Positions 1 to 5,607 of a stretch of DNA of 16,723 nt are shown here, in pieces; the stretch's first letter is position 1, and each line of letters starts with the position of its first letter. The position numbers and the translations under genes are program-made. The notes under the pieces are model-generated. The model made no database searches, was not told where the DNA came from, and was given only the letters and a program-made list of their open reading frames with translations. Origin of the DNA: an uncultured Eubacterium sp. (GTDB lineage Bacteria; Bacillota; Clostridia; Peptostreptococcales; Anaerovoracaceae); contig CALCKF010000010.1 of assembly GCA_937966095.1 (NCBI GenBank), positions 1-16,723 on the forward strand, written 5' to 3'.

Positions 1-45
1 TCAGACTTCTTCCCTCTTGTCAATATCTTTTTTATACCTTTTTTC

Positions 46-73
46 TTGGGATTATATTTTTATTTTATATTAC
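46..73 (+). promoter_or_regulatory. possible promoter for the DUF421-DUF4363 operon
   Basis: A TTGGGA hexamer (46-51) lies 16 nt before TATTAC (68-73) in a very AT-rich stretch upstream of the first gene. The match to sigma-A boxes is only moderate and several other placements are possible in this T-rich DNA. Apart from this and the Shine-Dalgarno sequence at 124-129, nothing else was recognised in bases 1-137. Confidence 0.25.
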
Positions 74-137
74 CGGAAAAGTATATCAAAGCCGCAAACT
101 GTAAACAATAAAATATATTTAGCAGGAGGTGAAAATC

Positions 138-842
138 TTGACCATAGTTCTCATAAGAACAGTAATCATGTATCTTCTGGTTTTATTCGTCATACGGATA
201 ATGGGTAAAGGTGAGCTGTCAAAAATGTCACCATTCCAGCTCATCGTAGTTTTCATGATTGCTGAACTTGCTTCGATACCCATAGAATCACCTGACGTTT
301 CAATGATAACAGGAGTATCCGCCATCTTCACGTTGCTTTTTCTTCAGGTCCTTATCTCATTTCTTTCTCTTAAAAATGAGAAGTTCAAAAATTTCTTCGG
401 CGGGAAGCCCAGTGTGCTTATAGAAAACGGAGATATTAACCAGAAAGAACTTAAGGCATTAAGAATAACGATAAACGATCTTATGGAGCAGCTGAGGATA
501 GGAGGTTCTCCATCTATATCCGAAGTGGACTTCGCTGTAATGGAAGCCAACGGTGACCTTTCTATAATACCGAAAGCGAAAAATAAACCTTTGACTGCGG
601 AAGATATGTCTATTGACAAAAGCCAGCAAATAATGCCGGTGGTATTTATATCAGACGGTATCATTTACAGAAAAAATATCTATAATTCAGGCTGGGATAC
701 AGAAAAACTGGAATCATCTCTTAAAGATATGGGCATAGATGACCCGTCCCGCGTATTCCTGGCATTCTGTGACGAGAGCTCAAAGCTCCATGTATTTCTC
801 TCAGACAGAGAAAATTCAAAGGCACGGGAGGTACACAAGTGA
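138..842 (+). CDS. DUF421 (YetF-like) membrane protein
   Basis: This is a 234-residue protein of the DUF421/YetF family. Three hydrophobic segments (about residues 3-21, 32-50 and 54-75) anchor it in the cytoplasmic membrane. A soluble domain follows, with family-typical stretches such as GKPSVLIENG, RITINDLMEQLR and EVDFAVMEANGDLS. A TTG at 138 is the better start: AGGAGG at 124-129 lies 8 nt before it, whereas the in-frame GTG at 129 would overlap the Shine-Dalgarno itself. The stop overlaps the next gene's GTG start, so the two are probably translationally coupled. The biochemical role of DUF421 proteins is not established; some Bacillus members are linked to spores, but whether that applies here is unknown. 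Family assignment is confident; function is not. Confidence 0.85.
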   Translation: MTIVLIRTVIMYLLVLFVIRIMGKGELSKMSPFQLIVVFMIAELASIPIESPDVSMITGVSAIFTLLFLQVLISFLSLKNEKFKNFFGGKPSVLIENGDINQKELKALRITINDLMEQLRIGGSPSISEVDFAVMEANGDLSIIPKAKNKPLTAEDMSIDKSQQIMPVVFISDGIIYRKNIYNSGWDTEKLESSLKDMGIDDPSRVFLAFCDESSKLHVFLSDRENSKAREVHK

Positions 843-1222
843 GAGATCTGATAATTTCCGTGATCTGTATGCTTATACTTTTCATACCATGGGGTATATA
901 CGACAGATTCGCTACTGAAACGGTGAACAGCTATAAATCCATAATCTCCCGTGAGATTCTGCCTGCAATAGAAAACAATGACTGGGATACTGCAGAAACA
1001 CGCTTTGATTTTATTGCAAAAGACTGGGACAGGTATAAAAAAACATCCGCATTCTTCATCGATACAGAATCGGTCAACGAAGTGGACAGCTATGTTTCCA
1101 AAGCATATTATTATATAAAGATGCATGATGCAGGAAATGCGGCAGCTGAAGCAGCTTACCTTCAGTACAGGTTTGATTTTCTCCATGAAAATGAGCTTCC
1201 GAATCCCGGCAATATTTTTTAA
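839..1222 (+). CDS. DUF4363 family membrane-anchored protein
   Basis: This 127-residue protein has one N-terminal hydrophobic segment (about residues 3-20), either a signal anchor or an uncleaved signal peptide; the rest is probably outside the membrane. The body is helical and charged, with the DUF4363-like pattern W..Y..T..FFIDTESVNEVDS near residues 67-85, and ends in PNPGNIF. It starts with GTG at 839; GGGAGGT at 826-832 gives a 6-nt spacing, and the start overlaps the upstream stop by 4 nt. DUF421 and DUF4363 genes are paired in other Firmicutes to my knowledge, which suggests a joint complex. No catalytic motif is visible and the function is unknown. Confidence 0.75.
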   Translation: MRDLIISVICMLILFIPWGIYDRFATETVNSYKSIISREILPAIENNDWDTAETRFDFIAKDWDRYKKTSAFFIDTESVNEVDSYVSKAYYYIKMHDAGNAAAEAAYLQYRFDFLHENELPNPGNIF

Positions 1223-1235
1223 GCTCATAAATTCA

Positions 1236-1264
1236 TTGCATATCTTCAGTTTATATGTTAAAAT
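1236..1264 (+). promoter_or_regulatory. sigma-A promoter of the THF riboswitch-folT unit
   Basis: TTGCAT (1236-1241) and TAAAAT (1259-1264) are separated by 17 nt. The expected transcription start is near 1271, right at the first base of the riboswitch aptamer at 1273, which supports this placement. Confidence 0.7.
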
Positions 1265-1272
1265 TTGAATGC

Positions 1273-1361
1273 GTAGAGTAGATATTGTGCGTCAAGTGTC
1301 ATAAGATGGGATGTTGCTTATGAACGAAGGCTTTGCTGCGGTGCAATATCGCGTCCGCTAC
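1273..1361 (+). ncRNA. tetrahydrofolate (THF) riboswitch aptamer
   Basis: The stretch matches the THF-I (folT) riboswitch architecture. P1 pairs GTAG (1273-1276) with CTAC (1358-1361). P2 pairs GATATTG (1281-1287) with CAATATC (1344-1350). P3 pairs TCATAAG (1299-1305) with CTTATGA (1317-1323). The P3 loop GGATGT (1309-1314) can form the family's pseudoknot with GCGTCC (1351-1356), using two G-U pairs. Conserved linker segments such as AGTAGA and GTCAAGTG are present. It lies 80 nt upstream of a folate transporter gene, the classic target. It should sense reduced folate and lower FolT synthesis when folate is plentiful. Confidence 0.93.
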
Positions 1362-1433
1362 TACACCAAGGAAATAAGTGAAAACTTCTCTCACTCTTTA
1401 GTGTAGTTAATCTACGACTATTGAGGAAAGGAG
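1361..1433 (+). promoter_or_regulatory. folT: candidate expression platform of the THF riboswitch
   Basis: Competing pairings are visible between the aptamer and the start codon. CTACAC (1361-1366) can pair with GTGTAG (1401-1406), enclosing a nested AGTGA/TCACT stem (1377-1381/1391-1395). GTAG (1403-1406) can instead pair with CTAC (1412-1415). CTCTTT (1394-1399) can cover the Shine-Dalgarno region (AAAGGAG, 1427-1433) with six pairs, one of them G-U. No stem followed directly by a U-run was found, so control of translation initiation looks likelier than termination. This is inference from base pairing by eye. Confidence 0.45.
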
Positions 1434-1441
1434 TTTTTTTA

Positions 1442-1963
1442 ATGGAAAAAAGATCTGCTACGACTAAACTGGTCATTCTGGCTTTACTGGTAGCACTGGA
1501 GATAATCCTTACAAGATTCTGCTCCATCAATACACCTATACTGCGTATTGGATTCGGATTTCTGCCCGTCGCCATGATGGGGATAATGCTGGGACCATGG
1601 TGGGCTGCAGTCGGATATGCTGCCGGAGACATTCTGGGAATGATGATATTCCCTACAGGTGTATTTTTCCCTGGCTTCACTCTTACGGCATTCCTTACAG
1701 GGTTCACATTCGGCCTCTTCCTTCATAACAGGGAAGTCACATGGAAAAGAGTCCTGCCGGCCAGCCTTATGATCATCCTGTGTTTCAATCTTCTGCTTGA
1801 CACACTCTGGCTTTCCATACTGATGGGAGACGGGTTCATAGCATTGCTTCCTACGAGGGTATTCAAATGTGTGGTTATGCTGCCGATACATCTTGTTCTT
1901 ATACCTCTCGTATGGAATCGTGTCATTTCAAAACTGCCGTTTATGAAAAGCCAGACAACATAA
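1442..1963 (+). CDS. folT: folate ECF transporter substrate-binding subunit FolT
   Basis: This 173-residue protein is almost entirely hydrophobic with about six membrane segments. It carries FolT-type signatures: TRF near residue 25, LRIGFGFLPVAMMG near 33-48, and FPTGVFFPGFTLTAFLTGF near 71-90. FolT binds folates at the outer face and works with the shared EcfA/EcfA'/EcfT energising module, which is not in this window. The ATG at 1442 is chosen because GGAAAGGAG (1425-1433) ends 8 nt before it; an in-frame TTG at 1421 lies upstream of that site. The THF riboswitch in front independently supports the substrate. The gene is followed at once by a strong terminator, so it is monocistronic. Confidence 0.92.
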   Translation: MEKRSATTKLVILALLVALEIILTRFCSINTPILRIGFGFLPVAMMGIMLGPWWAAVGYAAGDILGMMIFPTGVFFPGFTLTAFLTGFTFGLFLHNREVTWKRVLPASLMIILCFNLLLDTLWLSILMGDGFIALLPTRVFKCVVMLPIHLVLIPLVWNRVISKLPFMKSQTT

Positions 1964-1988
1964 TGCAGTTTGAGAATAACCTTATTTA

Positions 1989-2037
1989 ATAAAATTTAAG
2001 ATACCGCCGTTGTTTACGGCGGTATCTTAAATTTTAT
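1989..2037. terminator. strong bidirectional terminator between folT and luxR
   Basis: A perfect 22-bp inverted repeat (1989-2010 with 2016-2037) encloses the 5-nt loop TGTTT. The core is GATACCGCCGT/ACGGCGGTATC, flanked by A-runs on one side and T-runs on the other, so it reads as an intrinsic terminator in both directions. It sits between the convergent folT and luxR genes. Confidence 0.93.
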
Positions 2038-2103
2038 GCGTTAAGGCATTTTTATAGGCTATTCATATTATCTTCTACATTAGAACTTCGGGAAATTAAA
2101 TAA

Positions 2104-2874
2104 TTAATAATAATCTTTTAAAAATATAAACTCGTTTAATTGACTTCTCTTTTTCACTCCCATTTTTTTATAGATATTAGAAAGATGCTTTCGCATGGTA
2201 TTATCAGATATAAAAAGTTTTTCTGAAATAAATGCTATTTCCTTTCCTTCTGCCAGAAGCATAAATATCTCAGTTTCTCTAGGGGTAAGCTCGTGCATTT
2301 TAGATAATATTATAAGATTTTGTTTGCTAAAATTAGTGTCCTGTTGATCAAAATAAGCCTTTTTTAAAAAAATAGTCAAATGTCTCTTAAGAATACGCAA
2401 GCACTCCTTGTCATGAATCGAAAAATCCGGATTTTTTTTTGATCTGTATAATGAAACTATTCCCAAAATATTTTTTTCATAAGAAAGTGGCATGTAAACT
2501 GCATATTCTATATCTTTTTTCTTTAATGCCTGTTGAAAAAAAATATCATTTTCAAGCTCTTCTGCTGAGTATAATTCAGATAGAATATACACGTCATTAT
2601 GTACAGTCGAAAACATCCAATTATTAAGATCAATATTTTCATATTTCTGATGATACTCAGTGATTTCGGTGTCATTAAACCCTATAGCAACAGGATCGTG
2701 ATCAAAATGCGCCGACTTATAGTCTCTAGATAAATAGAAAGTCGCTTTTTCATATGGTATCAATTCTTTTAAATTATCTAATAAAATCATACGCACAGAA
2801 TTTTGATCAGATGCAGAGTGTATGTCAAAAATAATCTGTTCAAGTAAACGCCAATCTCTTTCACTAAAAGCCAT
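2104..2874 (-). CDS. GAF-type LuxR family transcriptional regulator
   Basis: This 256-residue protein has a GAF-like sensor domain (about residues 15-170) and a C-terminal LuxR/FixJ helix-turn-helix at 196-250. The latter is recognisable by LTPRETEIFMLLAEG, a recognition-helix region near ISDNTMRKHLSNIYKKMGV, and the family's TPRE motif. There is no phospho-receiver domain, so a small molecule bound by the GAF domain is the likely signal. The ATG at 2874 is preceded by AAGGGAG (2881-2887) at 6 nt. The gene diverges from the nitrilase-MFS pair across 199 bases, as for a local regulator of that pair, and may also control itself. It looks more AT-rich than the housekeeping genes nearby, consistent with acquisition, though I did not compute this. 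The effector is unknown. Confidence 0.88.
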   Translation of the reverse strand: MAFSERDWRLLEQIIFDIHSASDQNSVRMILLDNLKELIPYEKATFYLSRDYKSAHFDHDPVAIGFNDTEITEYHQKYENIDLNNWMFSTVHNDVYILSELYSAEELENDIFFQQALKKKDIEYAVYMPLSYEKNILGIVSLYRSKKNPDFSIHDKECLRILKRHLTIFLKKAYFDQQDTNFSKQNLIILSKMHELTPRETEIFMLLAEGKEIAFISEKLFISDNTMRKHLSNIYKKMGVKKRSQLNEFIFLKDYY

Positions 2875-2963
2875 TATAATCTCCCTTGTATGTTTATATC
2901 ATATAAATTTTTACAATCATTTGGCCTTAATTCAAATCTAAATATTCACAATTATTCACAAAC

Positions 2964-2992
2964 ATTATATATAAAGTGAATTTATTTGGCAA
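2964..2992 (-). promoter_or_regulatory. sigma-A promoter of the luxR regulator gene
   Basis: On the minus strand TTGCCA (2987-2992) is followed after 17 nt by a perfect TATAAT (2964-2969). The predicted start near 2957 gives an 80-nt leader. The -35 box overlaps the left arm of the palindrome at 2990-3005. Confidence 0.75.
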
Positions 2993-3005
2993 TAAGCTCT
3001 TATTG
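2990..3005. promoter_or_regulatory. palindrome shared by two divergent promoters, candidate operator
   Basis: CAATAAG-CT-CTTATTG is a perfect 7+7 dyad with a 2-nt centre. Its outer ends supply the TTG of both the leftward -35 (2987-2992) and the rightward -35 (3003-3008). A regulator bound here would touch both promoters together. The adjacent LuxR protein is the natural candidate, but binding is inferred. Confidence 0.6.
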
Positions 3006-3031
3006 TCTAACAAAGATTTGTGGCAGATAAT
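3003..3031 (+). promoter_or_regulatory. sigma-A promoter of the nitrilase-MFS operon
   Basis: TTGTCT (3003-3008) is followed after 17 nt by GATAAT (3026-3031). The predicted start is near 3038, giving a short leader with AAAGGAG at 3061-3067. The -35 is non-ideal and overlaps the palindrome, as expected for a promoter that depends on an activator or is blocked by a repressor. Confidence 0.65.
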
Positions 3032-3073
3032 TATAAAAAAGTAAATCGTTATTTGAAATGAAAGGAGAATAAT

Positions 3074-3958
3074 ATGGCTGTAGTTGCATGCGTATCTCTC
3101 ACAACCGTAGAGAATACAGAAGAAAATTTAAAGATGTTTGAACACTATATTGATCAGGCGGCGGAAAAAAATACAGATCTGATTGTATTTCCCGAATATT
3201 CCCTACAGGGTGTGGTGGATATGACAATAGTAGATCCCTTAGAACTGGAGTATTACCATTCTGTCGCAGAATATGTGCCGGAAGGAAGCAGCACACAGAG
3301 GATGATACAAAAAGCTAAAGAAAAAGATATGTATATAGCATGGACCATGGTTGAAAAAGATAAAAACCAAATAGATATATTATACAACACCATGGTACTA
3401 GTAGGACCCGAAGGATATGTGGGTTCGTATCGTAAGATACACTTGCCTTTAACAGAAAGGCTATATGTATTCCCTGGAAATGAAGTAAAGGTATTTGACA
3501 CAAAGCTGGGCAAAATCGGATTGATGATCTGCTTTGACCTTTCATATCCGGAAACAGCGCGTATGCTGGCATTGAAAGGTGCTGAGCTTATCATATGCGC
3601 AACAGGCTGGCCAAAAGGAACAGGTGAAGTTGATGATCAGTTAAACATATATAATATTTTCAACAGTGCCAGAGCAGTGGAAAACCAGGTATACCTGGCT
3701 ACATCAACTACATGCGGTGAAATACACCCGGGAAGCTTTTGTGCCGGACACAGTAGAATAACAGCTCCGGACGGAACGCTTCTTGCCGAAACAGATTACA
3801 ATGAAGGTATCGCACTTGCCGATATTGACATACAGAAGGGTGTCATAGATGCAAGGGTTAAATCTATGATGATGTCAAATCTTCTTAAAGACCGTATGCC
3901 ACACACGTATGGGGAACTTGTTAAATGCAATTATTGCAATGTTCATGAAAAGCAATAA
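3074..3958 (+). CDS. nitrilase-superfamily carbon-nitrogen hydrolase
   Basis: This 294-residue enzyme has the complete nitrilase-superfamily triad: Glu41 in FPEYSLQG, Lys121 in YRKIHLPLTERL, and Cys153 in LMICFDLSYPE. The frequently conserved second Glu (E128) is also present. Such enzymes hydrolyse amides, carbamoyl compounds or nitriles through a thioester on the cysteine, releasing ammonia. The CFDLSYPE context resembles the Nit/omega-amidase and carbamoyl-amidase branches more than true nitrilases or aliphatic amidases, but the substrate cannot be named. The tail has an unusual KCNYCNVH segment (residues 284-291). The ATG at 3074 has AAAGGAG at 6 nt. It lies 15 nt upstream of the MFS gene, so the transporter may bring in the substrate or export the product. 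Confidence 0.9.
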   Translation: MAVVACVSLTTVENTEENLKMFEHYIDQAAEKNTDLIVFPEYSLQGVVDMTIVDPLELEYYHSVAEYVPEGSSTQRMIQKAKEKDMYIAWTMVEKDKNQIDILYNTMVLVGPEGYVGSYRKIHLPLTERLYVFPGNEVKVFDTKLGKIGLMICFDLSYPETARMLALKGAELIICATGWPKGTGEVDDQLNIYNIFNSARAVENQVYLATSTTCGEIHPGSFCAGHSRITAPDGTLLAETDYNEGIALADIDIQKGVIDARVKSMMMSNLLKDRMPHTYGELVKCNYCNVHEKQ

Positions 3959-3976
3959 TGCGAGGAGGTATATGTG

Positions 3977-5245
3977 ATGAAAAAAGAACGCACTGTCACT
4001 CTGCGTGATAAAAACGGAAAAATATTTTACGGATGGGTTATTGTTTTTATGTGTCTACTAAACACAACTTTTGTTTATGCTACCGGAATATCATGTGCAG
4101 GAACGTTCATGCTGCCGGTAACTGAATCACTTGGTTTTGGAATGGGCGAGTTCGGTCTGTATATAACAATTATGTCCTTTGCAGGACTTGGGGCTCTTCT
4201 TGTCCTTCAAAATAAAATGACAGAAAAAAATCTAAAAAGAATTATGATAATAAGCGGAATTTTAACTGGTATTTCTTTTCTTGGGTTTGCCTTCAGTACG
4301 GAGATTTGGCAATTCTATCTTTTATCTATCCCAATGGGCATAGGTTTTATGTGTATGACGATAACTCCTTCAGAAATCCTGGTAGCTAATTGGTTTGGAA
4401 GCAAAGCAAGAGCGTTTGCGCTTAGCATTGCAACTTTAGGACCGTCTGTAGGAGCCCTGTTACTTATAAACGTATTAAATCAGATAGTATATAAAATCGG
4501 TTGGAATTACGGATATATTGCCATAGCAATTGGAATTATATGCATAGCCGTACCAGCAACTATGATCCTTTACGTATGGAGTCCGGAGCAAAAGAATACA
4601 GAGCGTATGGGCGTTGATACAGAAAACACTGTGGAAGTTAATCAATCCGGCATGACCTTTAGAGAAGCTGCTAAGGGTCCAAAAGTATGGATTTTCTTAT
4701 TTAGCGCAACAATTATAACTTTAGCCAGTTCCTCATTCCTCACACAAGCGCAATCAGCTCTAATAGTAGAAGGGTATTCTCCTACAATTGCAGCGGCACT
4801 TATTTCACTGGCATCTGGGTTGCTGTTTATCGGCAGTGTAGTAGTGGGACGTTCTATTGACAAATGGGGAGTTCGGATAATAGCACCGCTTGTAGTAATG
4901 ATTTATGTATGTGCATTCTTATCCATGATGCTAGCTTCTTATGGAGTCCTCTTGGTAATTTTAAGTATTATAGCATATGGTTTTGGAGCAAATAGTGTTC
5001 TTCTCGTTCCTCCTTGGGTAATGACTCATATGTTTGGTGAACGTTATGTAGGGCAGTTTTTCGCTTGGTTAAGTGCATGCACATGTCTTGGCGGAAGTTT
5101 TGGCGCAACAGTCGCAGGAACCATCTTTGATACTACAGGATCATATACTTATGTATGGCTTGGAATGGCTCTTATAATGTTCGTAGGCGGAATAATCCGT
5201 GGATGGTGCTCAACTTCTAAAAATGCTTACAAAGAAACAGAGTAA
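3977..5245 (+). CDS. MFS transporter, OFA (oxalate/formate antiporter-like) family
   Basis: This 422-residue integral membrane protein has about 12 hydrophobic segments in two halves, split by a charged loop near residues 198-225. The N-terminus (KIFYGWVIVFMCLLNTTFVYA) and ANWFGSKARAFALSIATLG are typical of the OFA subgroup of the major facilitator superfamily, whose members carry small carboxylates or related organic anions. The ATG at 3977 is preferred over the adjacent GTG at 3974 because AGGAGG (3963-3968) then sits 8 nt upstream. It is co-directional with and 18 nt after the hydrolase gene, so the two form one operon ending at the terminator at 5252-5289. The transported compound is unknown but probably related to the hydrolase substrate or product. 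Confidence 0.85.
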   Translation: MKKERTVTLRDKNGKIFYGWVIVFMCLLNTTFVYATGISCAGTFMLPVTESLGFGMGEFGLYITIMSFAGLGALLVLQNKMTEKNLKRIMIISGILTGISFLGFAFSTEIWQFYLLSIPMGIGFMCMTITPSEILVANWFGSKARAFALSIATLGPSVGALLLINVLNQIVYKIGWNYGYIAIAIGIICIAVPATMILYVWSPEQKNTERMGVDTENTVEVNQSGMTFREAAKGPKVWIFLFSATIITLASSSFLTQAQSALIVEGYSPTIAAALISLASGLLFIGSVVVGRSIDKWGVRIIAPLVVMIYVCAFLSMMLASYGVLLVILSIIAYGFGANSVLLVPPWVMTHMFGERYVGQFFAWLSACTCLGGSFGATVAGTIFDTTGSYTYVWLGMALIMFVGGIIRGWCSTSKNAYKETE

Positions 5246-5313
5246 TTTTCCAAAAAAAGATGGTAGGGCTTCCACCCTTCCATCTTTTTATATAAATACT
5301 TTCTGTAAGACAT
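5227..5313 (-). CDS. possible 28-residue small ORF antisense to the MFS 3' end
   Basis: An ATG at 5313 is preceded by AGAGGAGG (5321-5328) at an ideal 7-nt spacing, and a perfect TATAAT lies at 5341-5346 on the same strand, though without a convincing -35. The frame encodes 28 residues (MSYRKYLYKKMEGWKPYHLF...) with a basic, aromatic N-terminal half. It runs through the MFS terminator hairpin into the last codons of that gene. A second ATG at 5317 in another frame would make only nine residues. It may be a chance frame or a remnant of a lost gene; no family is recognised. Confidence 0.2.
   Translation of the reverse strand: MSYRKYLYKKMEGWKPYHLFLENYSVSL
5252..5289 (+). terminator. intrinsic terminator of the nitrilase-MFS operon
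   Basis: The stem GATGG (5259-5263)/CCATC (5280-5284) continues inward as AGGG/CCCT (5265-5268/5275-5278) around a 6-nt loop. It is preceded by seven A and followed by five T. It lies 7 nt after the MFS stop codon. Confidence 0.88.
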
Positions 5314-5424
5314 TCATACGCCTCCTCTAAAAAATCATTGATTATAAGCAGCAAAGCTTTTGTATTCGGATATGAATTGATCCTTCAGTGCTTTCTATAA
5401 TAAATTTTAATGTTCACAATTTAG

Positions 5425-5469
5425 AACAAAAATCCCCTGAAGCATTATAATTTCAAGGGATTTTTTGTT
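5425..5469 (-). terminator. terminator downstream of tRNA-Pro
   Basis: AACAAAAATCCC (5425-5436) pairs with GGGATTTTTTGTT (5457-5469) with one extra T, and the stem continues as TGAA/TTCA after one mismatch, around a 10-nt loop. On the minus strand it gives a hairpin ending in a T-run just after the tRNA, so it probably ends both the tRNA transcript and readthrough from ribF. Confidence 0.8.
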
Positions 5470-5474
5470 TTATA

Positions 5475-5551
5475 TGGTCGGGATGACAGGATTCGAACCT
5501 GCGGCCTTTGCGTCCCGAACGCAACGCTCTACCAAGCTGAGCCACATCCCG
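5475..5551 (-). tRNA. tRNA-Pro (anticodon CGG), CCA encoded
   Basis: The minus strand folds as a full cloverleaf: acceptor CGGGATG/CATCCCG; D arm GCTC...GAGC with loop AGCTTGGTA; anticodon stem TTGCG/CGCAA with loop TTCGGGA; variable AGGCC; and T arm GCAGG/CCTGT with TTCGAAT. The anticodon CGG (bases 5515-5517) reads the proline codon CCG. Discriminator A (5478) is followed by an encoded CCA (5475-5477). It follows ribF by 56 nt on the same strand. Confidence 0.96.
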
Positions 5552-5567
5552 TATTCATACAATATTT

Positions 5568-5596
5568 ATTATATTACTTTTTTTCTGAATTGCCCA
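5568..5596 (-). promoter_or_regulatory. promoter of tRNA-Pro
   Basis: On the minus strand TGGGCA (5591-5596) is followed after 17 nt by a perfect TATAAT (5568-5573). The predicted start near 5561 is about 10 nt before the tRNA, so the tRNA can be made independently of the ribF operon. Confidence 0.65.
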
Positions 5597-5607
5597 GTAC
5601 TTTTTTA

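Noticed and set aside
17..208. A + strand open frame of 63 residues at the left edge
   Set aside because: It has no ribosome binding site, is built from AT-rich non-coding DNA, and runs into the well-supported DUF421 gene in another frame.
1434..1440. The run of seven T before the folT start as a riboswitch terminator tail
   Set aside because: It follows the Shine-Dalgarno directly rather than a stable GC-rich stem, so termination here is unlikely.
5475..5551. tRNA-Pro as an attachment site for an integrated island covering 2104-5245
   Set aside because: I looked for a repeated copy of the tRNA 3' end near the other edge and saw none, and no integrase gene is present.
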